DNA of 64,000 nt. It comes from Burkholderia glumae LMG 2196 = ATCC 33617 (lineage in GTDB: Bacteria > Pseudomonadota > Gammaproteobacteria > Burkholderiales > Burkholderiaceae). Position 1 is the first letter of the stretch. Each line of letters opens with the position of its first letter. The DNA lies in NCBI RefSeq assembly GCF_000960995.1, contig NZ_CP009434.1:1736001-1800000 (forward strand), written 5' to 3'. A program made the position numbers and the translations under genes. The notes beneath the pieces are model-generated. The model had not been told where the DNA came from. It ran no database searches and saw nothing but the letters and a program-made list of their open reading frames with translations. Below are positions 28,701 to 37,602 of the stretch, one piece after another.

Positions 28701-30968
28701 ATGACACGACGATTGCCCGCGGCCGCGCTGCGACAACTCCCGCGCACGACCGCGCTGCCCCGCCGGCTGCGCCTCGGCCTGACCGTGATGGCCGCGCACG
28801 CGGCGGCGGTGGCGGCCGCGCCGGCCGACCTTGCCGCGCCGGCCGCGGCGGCATCCCCGGCCCCGGCCGGCACGGCGCCCGCCGCCCAGACGCTGCCCGT
28901 CATCGACGTGTCGGCCGCCGCCGGCTCGGCATGGCGCGCGCGCACCGCCTCGGTGACCGGCCGCGACGACGCGCCGATCCTCGACACGCCGGCCTCGATC
29001 ACGGTGGTGAGCGCCGAGCGCATCGCCGACCGGCAGGCCAGGACGCTCGCCGAGCTACTGCGCGAGGACGCCTCGGTCAACGCCGACTACACGCCGGTCG
29101 GCTATTACGGCAACTTCACGATCCGCGGCTTCCCGCTCGATCCGGCCAGCGCGCTGCGCGAGGACGGCCTGACGCTGTCGGGCGAGCAGAACGTGCCGCT
29201 CGAGAACAAGGCGCGCGTCGAGATCCTGAAGGGGCTCGCCGCGCTCGACAGCGGCGTGCTCTCGCCGGGCGGCGTGGTGAACTTCGTCAGCAAGCGGCCC
29301 GAGAACGTATCGAGCGTGACGGCCGGCACGGACAGCCGCGGCTCCAGCTCGGCCTCGGTCGATCTCGGCCGCCGCTTCGGCCCGGACAACCAGTTCGGCT
29401 TGCGCGTCGAGGCCGCGCGCGAAAACATCCATTCCTATGTGGACGGCGCGAACGGCCACCGCACGTTCGGCTCGCTCGCGGCCGACTGGAACGTCACGCC
29501 GCGTGCCAGCCTGCAGGTGAATGCCGAGTTCCAGAACTGGATCCAGCGCTCGGTGTCGGGCTATCAGCTGCTGGGCGGCACGGTGGTGCCGCCGGCCGCC
29601 TCGGCCTCGAAGCTGCTCGGCCTGCAGCCCTGGGCGAAGCCGGTGACCACCGACGCGCTGAACCTGAACGCGCGCTTCGACTATGCGCTCGACGACGCCT
29701 GGCGCCTCTACGTCACGGCCGGCCGCAGCCGCACCATGATCGACGACGACGTGGCGTTCGCCTACGGCTGCGCCCATGTGCCGAGCTGCGGCGCGGGCGG
29801 CAGCTCGCCGTTCTTCTTCGCCTCGAACGGCGATTTCGACGTCTACGACTACCGCAGCCCCGGTGAATACCGGCGCAACGACGAGCTGCGCGCGGCGGTG
29901 GACGGCAAGTTCCGCACCGGCGCGCTGCGTCACGACCTGCTGTTCGGCGTGGGCGCGCTGCACCGCGTGGTACGGCTGTCGAATTCGGTCTACGACTACG
30001 TGGGCAGCGAGAACATCGACGGGCCCGATCTCGGTTTCGATCCGTCGCCGAACCAGCCGAGCGTGTCGTTCCCGCAGCTCGACGCGTGGCAGGTGTCGCT
30101 GTTCGGCACCGACCGCATCAGCTTCGGCGAGCACTGGCAACTGCTGGCGGGCGGCCGCCAGGTGCTGCTGCGCCAGCGCGCCTGGACCAGCCAGGACGGC
30201 CCGGCCGGCCGCACCGACCGCAGCAAGTTCCTGCCGCAGCTCGCGCTGGTCTACAAGCCGGTCGCGCCGCTGACGTTCTACGGCTCGTACAGCCGGGATC
30301 TCTCGCTCGGCGACCAGGCGCCGGTGCGCGCGAGCAACGCCTACGCGTTCCTGCCGCCGCTCGAATCGAGCGCCTATGAGCTCGGCGCGAAATACGACTG
30401 GGCCAATCGCGTGACGCTGACGGCCGCCGCGTTCTCGATCAGCCGCCCGTTCCAGTTCGCGCAGCCCGACGATTCCGCCGCCGGCTATACGTTCGTGCAG
30501 CGCGGCCGGGAGCGCCACGACGGCATCGAGCTGGGCGCCGCGGGCCGCCTGACCGAGCGGCTGGCGCTGAACGCGAGCCTCGCGGCGATCCGCGCGCGCG
30601 CCTACGACTCGGGCTCGCCCGCCTACGAAGGCCACCAGGTGATCAACCTGCCGGCGCTGCGCGCGACGCTGAACGCCGACTACGCGGTGCCGGGGCTGCC
30701 CGGCTTGCACCTGCTCGGCGGGATCGAATACAGCGCGAGCCGCAACGCGAACGAAGAGGGCACCACGCGCGTGCCGGGCTGGCTCGTGTTCAACGCCGGC
30801 GCGCGCTATACGACGAAGCTTGGCGGCCACCGCGTCACGGCCCGGCTGTGGGTCGACAACCTGTTCAACCGCTATTACTGGCGCGATGCCGGCGAGCAGC
30901 AGGGCGACGCCTACCTGTTCCTCGGCGCGCCGCGCACGGCCCGGCTCTCGGTCACCTGCGACTTCTGA
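28701..30968 (+). CDS. TonB-dependent outer-membrane receptor (siderophore-receptor family)
   Basis: A 755-residue receptor: signal peptide at about residues 1-40, a TonB-box-like PVIDVSA segment, plug domain (DTPASITVVSAERI; NFTIRGFPLDPA; RVEILKGLAALDSG; GGVVNFVSKRP) and a 22-strand beta-barrel ending in Phe (SVTCDF). ATG 28701 places the signal peptide correctly. Followed at 34 bases by pnuC and a kinase gene, so despite the siderophore-receptor signature the ligand may be a vitamin or nucleoside rather than iron. No thiamine or cobalamin riboswitch is visible upstream. Confidence 0.9.
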   Translation: MTRRLPAAALRQLPRTTALPRRLRLGLTVMAAHAAAVAAAPADLAAPAAAASPAPAGTAPAAQTLPVIDVSAAAGSAWRARTASVTGRDDAPILDTPASITVVSAERIADRQARTLAELLREDASVNADYTPVGYYGNFTIRGFPLDPASALREDGLTLSGEQNVPLENKARVEILKGLAALDSGVLSPGGVVNFVSKRPENVSSVTAGTDSRGSSSASVDLGRRFGPDNQFGLRVEAARENIHSYVDGANGHRTFGSLAADWNVTPRASLQVNAEFQNWIQRSVSGYQLLGGTVVPPAASASKLLGLQPWAKPVTTDALNLNARFDYALDDAWRLYVTAGRSRTMIDDDVAFAYGCAHVPSCGAGGSSPFFFASNGDFDVYDYRSPGEYRRNDELRAAVDGKFRTGALRHDLLFGVGALHRVVRLSNSVYDYVGSENIDGPDLGFDPSPNQPSVSFPQLDAWQVSLFGTDRISFGEHWQLLAGGRQVLLRQRAWTSQDGPAGRTDRSKFLPQLALVYKPVAPLTFYGSYSRDLSLGDQAPVRASNAYAFLPPLESSAYELGAKYDWANRVTLTAAAFSISRPFQFAQPDDSAAGYTFVQRGRERHDGIELGAAGRLTERLALNASLAAIRARAYDSGSPAYEGHQVINLPALRATLNADYAVPGLPGLHLLGGIEYSASRNANEEGTTRVPGWLVFNAGARYTTKLGGHRVTARLWVDNLFNRYYWRDAGEQQGDAYLFLGAPRTARLSVTCDF

Positions 30969-31002
30969 TCCGGCCCGCCACGTTCTCCGGAGACGTCAAC
31001 CC

Positions 31003-31614
31003 ATGTCCCCCCTCGAAATCACCGGCGTGATCGTGAGCGCGCTGGCGATCTGGCTGGCCGCGCGGCGCAGCATGCTGTGCTGGCCGGTCGGGCTCGCCTC
31101 GGTCGCGCTCTACGCGTGGATCTTCTTCGATGCGCGGCTCTACTCGGACATGCTGCTGCAGGGCGCGTTCGCGCTGCTGCAGCTGTACGGCTGGTACGGC
31201 TGGCTGATGCAGCGGCGCGAGCGCGCCGGCGAGCCGGTGGCGCCGCAGCGCGGGGTGGGGCTGCGCCGGCTCGCGCCGGGGCTGGCCGCGGCCGTGGTGC
31301 TGAGCGCGCTGCTGGGCGGCGCGATGGCGCGCTGGACCGACGCCTCGCTGCCCTACGTCGACGCCACGCTGACCGCGTTCAGCCTGGTCGCGCAGTACTG
31401 GACCGCGCGGCGCTATATTGCGTCATGGCAGCTCTGGTGCGTGGTCGATACGGTCTATGTCGGCATGTTCGTGTTCAAGGCGCTCTACCTGACGGCCGGG
31501 CTCTACGCGCTGTTCGTGGTGCTCGCCGGGATCGGCTGGCGCGACTGGGCGCGCGCGCTGGCCCGCGCCGATGCCGCGGGCGCAGCCGCGCTGCGGCCCG
31601 ACGGCAGGCCATGA
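31003..31614 (+). CDS. pnuC: PnuC-family vitamin/nucleoside transporter
   Basis: A 203-residue inner-membrane protein with about seven TM segments and the PnuC signatures WPVGLASVALYAWIFF, LQLYGWYGW and the C-terminal VDTVYVGMFVFKALYLTAGLYA. PnuC proteins carry nicotinamide riboside, thiamine or riboflavin by facilitated diffusion, with trapping by a cytoplasmic kinase. The W-x3-N signature of NR-specific members is not evident here. Flanked by a TonB receptor and a kinase-fold gene whose start overlaps its stop. Confidence 0.9.
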   Translation: MSPLEITGVIVSALAIWLAARRSMLCWPVGLASVALYAWIFFDARLYSDMLLQGAFALLQLYGWYGWLMQRRERAGEPVAPQRGVGLRRLAPGLAAAVVLSALLGGAMARWTDASLPYVDATLTAFSLVAQYWTARRYIASWQLWCVVDTVYVGMFVFKALYLTAGLYALFVVLAGIGWRDWARALARADAAGAAALRPDGRP

Positions 31615-32867
31615 GCGCCCCGTTTTCCGGAGACCCGCTGGTGACGTCCGATTCCCGCTCCGATGCCGATTGCGCGGCCGATCGCCGTGGCTCGCCCGCG
31701 CCGCGCGCCGCGCGCCGCGACGACGCGGCGCTCGTGCCGCCGCAGTTCACCGTGGACGGCGAGACGAACGAACGCGACTGGCCGCTGATCACGCGCGCCG
31801 AGCTGGACCGTGTGCTGGCCGCCTATCCGCGGGTGGGCGCGCTGGCCTCGCTGTCGTGGCACAGCCCGCGGCCGTTCTCGGCGGCCGTGCTGGCCACCAC
31901 CGAGTCCGGCGCGGGCGTGTTCGTGAAGCGCCACCACCGCAGCCTGCGCGACGTGGCCGGGCTCGAGGAGGAGCACCGCTTCATGGCCCACCTGCGCGAC
32001 CACGGCGTGCCGGTGGCCGAGGTGCTGGCCGACCGGCACGGCCGCACCGCCAGCACGCATGGCGACTGGACCTACGAGGTGCATGCCGCTTCGCCCGGGG
32101 TGGACGCCTATCGCGGCGTGATGTCCTGGAAGCCGTTCTTCCATGCCTCGCACGCGGCCGCGGCCGGGCGCATGCTCGCCACGCTGCATCGCGCGGCGGC
32201 CGGCTTCGACGCGCCGGCGCGCGCGCTGCGGCCGCTCCTGACCAGCTTCCGGGTGCTGTCCTCGCCCGATCTGGGCGGCGCGCTCGAGGCCTGGGTGGCC
32301 GCCCAGCCGCGCCTGGCGCGCGCGCTCGAGGCACGCGCCTGGCGCGACGACGTGGAGCGCGTGATCGGGCCGTTCCACCGCGCGCTGGTGCCGTGGCTCG
32401 ACACGCTGGCGCCGCTGTGGACGCATGGCGACTGGCATGCCTCGAACCTCTTGTGGACGAGCGGCGAGGCGGGCGCGCAGGTGGCGACCGTGCTCGACTT
32501 CGGGCTGGCCGACCGCAGCTGCGCGGTGCTCGACATTGCCACCGCCATCGAGCGCAACATGGTGGACTGGCTCGCGCCGGCCGGCGCGCGGCGCATCGAA
32601 TTCGAGCACCTGAGCGCGCTGCTGGACGGCTATGAATCGATCCTGCCGCTGTCCGGCGACGCGTATCGGGCACTCGCGGCGCTGCTGCCGATCGCGCATA
32701 CCGAATTCGCGCTGTCCGAAGTCGAGTATTTCAACGGCATCCTGTCGTCGCCGGCCGGCACCGAGGCCGCCTACGACACCTATCTGGTCGGCCACGCGCA
32801 GTGGTTCGCCGGCGCGGACGGGCAGCGGCTGCTCGACGCGATCCGGGCGCGTCGGCCGGGGCGGTGA
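31611..32867 (+). CDS. APH-fold small-molecule phosphotransferase
   Basis: A 418-residue aminoglycoside-phosphotransferase/homoserine-kinase-like protein. Catalytic loop THGDWHASNLLW and metal motif LDFGLADRS are intact; VFVKRHHR supplies the ATP-binding Lys. The first 60 residues are a variable, charged extension, so a later start is possible, although ATG 31611 overlaps the pnuC stop. Likely job: phosphorylating the compound imported by the TonB receptor and PnuC so that it is trapped in the cell (as thiamine kinase does for PnuT). An antibiotic kinase is unlikely in this context. Confidence 0.85.
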   Translation: MSAPFSGDPLVTSDSRSDADCAADRRGSPAPRAARRDDAALVPPQFTVDGETNERDWPLITRAELDRVLAAYPRVGALASLSWHSPRPFSAAVLATTESGAGVFVKRHHRSLRDVAGLEEEHRFMAHLRDHGVPVAEVLADRHGRTASTHGDWTYEVHAASPGVDAYRGVMSWKPFFHASHAAAAGRMLATLHRAAAGFDAPARALRPLLTSFRVLSSPDLGGALEAWVAAQPRLARALEARAWRDDVERVIGPFHRALVPWLDTLAPLWTHGDWHASNLLWTSGEAGAQVATVLDFGLADRSCAVLDIATAIERNMVDWLAPAGARRIEFEHLSALLDGYESILPLSGDAYRALAALLPIAHTEFALSEVEYFNGILSSPAGTEAAYDTYLVGHAQWFAGADGQRLLDAIRARRPGR

Positions 32868-33171
32868 GCGCGCGGCCTGCCGGCGAGCGAGGCCGCTTTT
32901 TGAGCGGGCCGTGCCGTGCGGCACGGGCCCGCCCGACACGCGCAGAGGCGAACGGCGAGGCGAACGGCAAGGGGCGGCCGGACTCGGCGTGCCGCCGCCC
33001 GCACTCAATATCCGGACCGCCCGGAGCATGCCGCCGCGCCGCCGCGGCCCCGATTCGCACCCGGCACCGAAAAACCAGGGATAACCCTGCTACGGCGCGG
33101 GGCCGATGCTGCCGTTATTACAGACGCCGGCTCAACCCAGTCTCGTAACCCGTCGATAGACGATTGCTCCC
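32868..33171 (+). other. Intergenic region with a GC-rich hairpin
   Basis: Contains a strong hairpin GGGCCGTGCC/GGCACGGGCCC around 32906-32931, a possible end to the kinase transcript though without a T-run, and the promoter region of the chemotaxis receptor gene. No gene seen. Confidence 0.5.
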
Positions 33172-33626
33172 ATGCCCAACATGACCCTGAACCGGAAACT
33201 GACGTCGATGATCGCGATCCTCTGGATCGGCCTGCTGCTGATCGCCGGGTTCGGCGCGTGGCACGCCCGCTCGTCGATGATCGACCAGCGCCGCGCGGCG
33301 CTATCGGCGCTCGTCAGCGAGGCCTACGGCGTCGCCGATCATTACTATCAGCTCGCCCAGCAGCACACGCTGTCCGAGGACGAGGCGAAGAAGCGCGCGC
33401 TGGAGGCGATCTCGGCGATGCGCTACGGCAGCGACGGCTACGTGTACGTCAACGATTCGCAGCCGGTGATGATCATGCATCCGATCAAGCCCCAGCTGAA
33501 CGGCACCAATCTCGCGAATCTGACCGACCCGAACGGCATCCACGTGTTCCTCGAGACCGTCAAGGCCGGCAACCAGGCGGGGCCGGGCGAGGTCGGCTAC
33601 GTCTCCTACCAGTGGCCTAAGAGTCG

Positions 33627-34139
33627 CTAACACAAGTCATCCACGAATCTGGAGCAGATGACGGCGGCAGCCAGGACAAGCAGAGCGGTATGAATATCGA
33701 GGCGTCGTTCGAAGCGAATTCGAAGCTTGCCGAATCCGGCGAACCAGGCATGCGTACGCTCGACGACCCAACGATGCCTGCCCAGCCGTTCGCTGCTTTC
33801 GATACCGCGGCGTGCAATACGAGCCTTGATGCCGCGCTGTCTCAGATAACGTCGACAACGCCCGAAGTCATACCCTTTGTCAGCGTGCAGTTTGCTCGGG
33901 CGCTTGCGTGGCGGACCGTTCAGCCCGGGTACCGCAGGAATGGCATCGAGCGTGGACTCGAATGCCATCGAATCGTGGCGGTTGGCTCCCGTGATCGTGA
34001 CGGCCAGAGGAATGCCGCGTGCATCTACGACGATGTGTCGCTTCGATCCGAGCTTGCCGCGGTCGGTCGGGTTGGGGCCGGTTTCCTGGCCCCCCGGGGG
34101 CTGGAGACGCTGGCTCCATCGAGGCTGGCGCGTTCCCAA
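33627..34139 (-). CDS. IS5-family transposase, C-terminal frame (OrfB)
   Basis: Encodes the catalytic remainder: GKLGSKRHIVVDARGIPL, second Asp in HADKGYD and the Glu in RWVVERTHAWF, completing the DDE triad with OrfA. Expressed most likely by -1 frameshifting from OrfA. Frame stays open to six bases from the end of the element. Confidence 0.88.
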   Translation of the reverse strand: MGTRQPRWSQRLQPPGGQETGPNPTDRGKLGSKRHIVVDARGIPLAVTITGANRHDSMAFESTLDAIPAVPGLNGPPRKRPSKLHADKGYDFGRCRRYLRQRGIKARIARRGIESSERLGRHRWVVERTHAWFAGFGKLRIRFERRLDIHTALLVLAAAVICSRFVDDLC

Positions 34140-34432
34140 TCGATCTGGTCGTGCTCACGCAGCCGACGCAGCATCGCCAGATGCAGCCGGCGCCATACAC
34201 CGGCCGCTTGCCAGTCTCGCAGACGTCGCCAACACGTCATGCCACTGCCGAAGCCCAGTTCTTGCGGGAGGTCTTCCCACGGGATACCGGTTTGCAGCAC
34301 ATATAGGATGCCGTTGAGCGCAGCTCGGTCATCGACCGTGCGCCGCCGTCCGCCCTTGGGCGATGGGGTGAATTCCGGAATCAGCGGTTCCAGCTCCACC
34401 CACAACTCGTTGCTGATTTTGCGTCTTGCCAT
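34025..34432 (-). CDS. IS5-family transposase, N-terminal frame (OrfA)
   Basis: 135 residues beginning MARRKISNELWVELEPLIPE, with the IS5 N-terminal domain (RTVDDRAALNGILYVLQTGIPWEDLP) and the first catalytic Asp in ASLDGAS. The true product is probably a fusion with the downstream frame through a -1 shift on six consecutive G (minus strand; C-run at 34090-34095). The part after that run is out-of-frame tail. Confidence 0.88.
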   Translation of the reverse strand: MARRKISNELWVELEPLIPEFTPSPKGGRRRTVDDRAALNGILYVLQTGIPWEDLPQELGFGSGMTCWRRLRDWQAAGVWRRLHLAMLRRLREHDQIDWERASLDGASVSSPRGARKPAPTRPTAASSDRSDTSS

Positions 34433-35691
34433 ATCGCAGACGATACGACTTCTGCTACGTCATGTCTAGGTTATGTTAGCGGCTCTAAGCCGGGCGCCGA
34501 CGCGCCGGTGGACAAGTCCAGCGCGGTGCGCCGCTTCGCGCCGTGGGATTGGTACATCGCCACCGGTATGTACATGGACGACGTGCGCGCCGCGCTCTAC
34601 GCGGACATCCTGGTCTGGCTCGGCGTGTCGGGCGCGCTCGGCGCGGTCTCGACCGTCCTGATGCTGATGGTGCTGCGCAGCGTGCGGCACAGCCTCGGGG
34701 GCGACCTGGAGGAGGCCGTCGATACCGCGCGCCGCATCGCGCGCGGCGACCTGACCGCGCGCGTCGCGCTGCGCGGCGGGGACCACGGCAGCCTGCTGCA
34801 TGCGCTGCATGCGATGCAGACCGGGCTCATCGAGATGGTCTCGCGGGTGCGACTCGGCACCGACAACATCAACGTCGGCGCCAACGAGATCGCGGCCGGC
34901 AACACCGACCTGTCGCAACGGACCGAGCAGCAGGCCGCGGCGCTCGTGCAGACCGCCTCGAGCATGGACGAAATGACCACGCACGTGCGGCAGAGCGCCG
35001 ACAGCGCCTCGCAGGCCGCGCAGCTGGCCGGGCAGGCCGCCGGCGTCGCCACGCGCGGCAGCGACGTGGTGGACGACGTGGTGCGCACCATGGACGCGAT
35101 CACCGACAGCTCGCGCAAGATTGGCGACATCATCGGCGTGATCGACGGCATCGCGTTCCAGACCAACATCCTCGCGCTGAACGCGGCGGTGGAGGCGGCG
35201 CGCGCGGGCGAGCAGGGGCGCGGCTTCGCGGTGGTGGCCAGCGAGGTGCGCTCGCTCGCGCAGCGCTCGGCGAGCGCGGCCAAGGAGATCAAGTCGCTGA
35301 TCGAGACCTCGACGGCCACCGTCGAGCAGGGCGCCTCGCTCGTCACGCACGCCGGCTCGACGATGCAGGAGATCGTGCAGTCGGTGAAGCGCGTCAACGA
35401 GATTCTCGGCGAAATCAGTCAGGCGGCCGGCGAGCAGCGCACCGGCATTGAGCAGGTGAACCGCGCGGTGGGCGAGATGGATCAGGTGACCCAGCAGAAC
35501 GCCGCGCTCGTCGAGCAGGCCGCTGCGGCCGCCCATTCGCTGAAGGATCAGGCAGAGAACCTGCGTGAGGCGGTGACGCGCTTCGCGCTGCCGGCGTGAG
35601 GACGAGATGAGGACGATCAGAACGGTGAGGACGGTGGGGCGCGCGCCGCGCGCGATGGCCGGGCCGCGCCAGCCGCGCCCGCGCGGCGCGC

Positions 35692-36579
35692 TCAGCTCGG
35701 TGTCAGCACGACGAGGCCGGCGAGCTGCGCCGTGGGCAGCCAGAGCGCCAGCTCGGCCCGGAGCTCGTCCACGGGGCGTCGCGTGCGGCGCGCCGTGGCA
35801 CGCGTGCAATCGCTGAGCGTGGCCGCGCCCCGCGCGGCGTGGCGCAGCGCGAAGAACTGCCAGTCGGCGAGCCGCTCCATCGACACGCGAAACTGCAGGC
35901 GGCGGATCGCGACGTAATCGCGCCGCGACTCGGCCGGCTGGTGCGATTCCTGGCCGCGCAGCCAGGGCCGGAAGCTGTCGGCCGGATGGCGCAGCGCGAG
36001 CAGCCGCGTGGTGTCGGGCAGGCTCACCGAATAGGCGTCGCCGGCCAGCATCGCCAGGCCCCATAGCGCGTCGGGCGGCGCCGCGGCGGGCGCGCGGCCT
36101 TCCTGTCCGGCCGCGCGGCCGGATTCGGCGATGGCGCGCTCCAGCCGCGCCAGATCGAGCGCGAAGGTCTGCGTCGGCGGCCGGCGCGCACCGTGCGCCG
36201 CGCGTCGCTGCGAATCCAGCAGAAACGCCGGAAACCGCGCGCCGAGCGTGTGCAGCGACGGCGAGCACGACGGATGCCGGCTCAGGTAAGCACGCGCGAA
36301 GAAGCCGAACAACTGTGGGCCGAGCATGCGCCGCAGCGCCGCAAACTCGGTTTCTAGGCACGAGATCAGCCGCAGCCAGTAGCCGTCGGCGTAGATCGCC
36401 AGGCGCCGGTGTGCATCGACGCCGGCCGGCGTCTCGACCACGGCCGCAATGTCGAGACCATGGCGCGCGCCGGCCAGCGCGAGCCCGGGGCCGAGCCCGG
36501 CCGGGTGCGTGGTGGCGGCCTGCATCCAACCCTGCACGGCCGCCAGCGAGCCTTCACCGCGGTGCATGGCGTCATCCAT
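35692..36579 (-). CDS. DUF2063 partner protein of the MNIO enzyme
   Basis: A 295-residue protein whose N-terminal half has the DUF2063 (putative DNA-binding) pattern: YADGYWLRLISCLETEFAAL and FFARAYLSRHPSCSPSLHTLG. In MNIO systems such proteins act as partner/recognition subunits for the modifying enzyme rather than binding DNA. Start 36579 overlaps the MNIO stop by 8 bases, so the two are translated together. C-terminal half (ESHQPAESRRDYVAIRRL) is less conserved. Confidence 0.85.
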   Translation of the reverse strand: MDDAMHRGEGSLAAVQGWMQAATTHPAGLGPGLALAGARHGLDIAAVVETPAGVDAHRRLAIYADGYWLRLISCLETEFAALRRMLGPQLFGFFARAYLSRHPSCSPSLHTLGARFPAFLLDSQRRAAHGARRPPTQTFALDLARLERAIAESGRAAGQEGRAPAAAPPDALWGLAMLAGDAYSVSLPDTTRLLALRHPADSFRPWLRGQESHQPAESRRDYVAIRRLQFRVSMERLADWQFFALRHAARGAATLSDCTRATARRTRRPVDELRAELALWLPTAQLAGLVVLTPS

Positions 36580-37591
36580 CGATGCTCTCCGGCAGGGGCA
36601 AATGCAGCGGCGTGGAGGCAGCCATCGCCACGGCGGCGCCGGCCGCGCTGCCGCCCTCGGCCGCCGGCAGCGCTTCGCCGCGCGTCACGCGGCGCGCCTT
36701 GTCGAGTTCGGCGAGCAGCCCGTCGTAGCCGGGCAGGTTCGCATCCCATTCGAGCAGCGTGGCCACGCCGCCCGTGAGCTGCTGCGCGAGCGCGTAGAGC
36801 GCCCACACGCCGGGCGGCACCGGCTGGTCGTGAGTGTCGATCAGCGTGTCGCCCCATGCCGTGTGGCCGGCCAGATGGATCTGCACCACCTGGTCGTGCG
36901 GCAGCGCGCGCAGGTAGGCCTGCGCGTCGAAGCGATGGTTGAATGCGCTGACGTAGACGTTGTTGACGTCGAGCAGCAGGCCGCAGCCGGTGCGCTCGGC
37001 GAGCCGCGCGAGGAATTCGCATTCGCTCATGGTCGAGCTGCGGAACTGGATGTAGCTCGACGGATTCTCGAGCACCAGCGGCCGGCCGAGAAACTGCTGA
37101 ACCGCGTCCACGCGCGCGGCGACGTGCTCGAGCGAGGCCGCGTGGAACGGCAGCGGCAGCAGGTCGTGCGAATGGTGCGACCCGAGCCCGGTCCAGCACA
37201 GGTGATCGGATACCCAGACGGCGCCTACCTCGTCCATCAACTGCCGCAGCTTGCGCAGATAGTCGAGATCGAGCGGCGAGTCGGAGCCGATCGACAGCGA
37301 TACGCCGTGCATCACGATCGGCACGTCGGCGGCCAGCTTATCGAGCATCGCGCGCTGGTAGCCGGCGTCCTCGAAGTAGTTTTCCGAAACGATTTCGAAC
37401 CAGTCGACGCGCGCGCCGCCGGCGAGGATGGCCGGCAGGTGCTGCGGGCGCAGCCCCACGCCGAAGCCGAGATTCGGCAGGCCCAGGCGCGGCGCGCGCG
37501 CCGGCCCCGGCCCCGGCCCGGCGTGGACCGGGCCGGGGCCGGCGGGCGGGGCCGCCGGGCCGGGCGCGTCAGGCTTGACGGTAACGGACAT
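36572..37591 (-). CDS. MNIO-family (DUF692) multinuclear iron oxygenase
   Basis: A 339-residue TIM-barrel enzyme of the MbnB/TglH/BufB type. Metal-site motifs are all present in order: FEIVSENYF, MHGVSLSIG, VSDHLCW, LVLENPSSY, LLLDVNNVYVS, IHLAGHT, DTHDQP and LLEWDANLP. Family members oxidise cysteines of peptide substrates using two or three iron ions. The first about 35 residues are a Pro/Gly/Ala-rich, poorly conserved extension, so the real start may be later than ATG 37591. Starts 11 bases after the Cys-rich ferritin-like gene, which is the obvious substrate candidate. Confidence 0.93.
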   Translation of the reverse strand: MSVTVKPDAPGPAAPPAGPGPVHAGPGPGPARAPRLGLPNLGFGVGLRPQHLPAILAGGARVDWFEIVSENYFEDAGYQRAMLDKLAADVPIVMHGVSLSIGSDSPLDLDYLRKLRQLMDEVGAVWVSDHLCWTGLGSHHSHDLLPLPFHAASLEHVAARVDAVQQFLGRPLVLENPSSYIQFRSSTMSECEFLARLAERTGCGLLLDVNNVYVSAFNHRFDAQAYLRALPHDQVVQIHLAGHTAWGDTLIDTHDQPVPPGVWALYALAQQLTGGVATLLEWDANLPGYDGLLAELDKARRVTRGEALPAAEGGSAAGAAVAMAASTPLHLPLPESIDG

Positions 37592-37602
37592 GCGGGCCTG
37601 GA

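Larger units (their letters stand above)
33621..34485 (-). mobile_element. IS5-family insertion sequence (865 bp)
   Basis: Terminal inverted repeats GAGTCGCTAACA (left) and GAGCCGCTAACA (right, read inward) bound the element; it is flanked by the 3-bp duplication TAA at 33618-33620 and 34486-34488. A TNA-type 3-bp duplication, this length and two overlapping frames for the transposase fit the IS1031/IS427 groups of IS5. The near-perfect ends and clean target duplication indicate a recent insertion. Confidence 0.92.
33172..35599 (+). pseudogene. Methyl-accepting chemotaxis protein, interrupted by an IS element
   Basis: Left part 33172-33620 encodes TM1 (residues about 12-30) and most of a single-Cache sensor domain (GSDGYVYVNDSQPVMIMHP). 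Right part from 34489 continues the Cache domain (FAPWDWYIATGMYMDDV), TM2, a HAMP segment and the full signalling domain with the hairpin tip IIGVIDGIAFQTNILALNAA. Deleting the element and one TAA copy restores a single 519-residue frame reading WPK-PGADAP across the join. As it stands the receptor is split and the sensory half is cut off, so taxis through it should be lost. The C-terminal half could at most be expressed as an orphan fragment. Confidence 0.93.

Noticed and set aside
32900..32935. Hairpin after the kinase gene as an intrinsic terminator
   Set aside because: Strong stem but no T-run; noted only as a possible transcript end.
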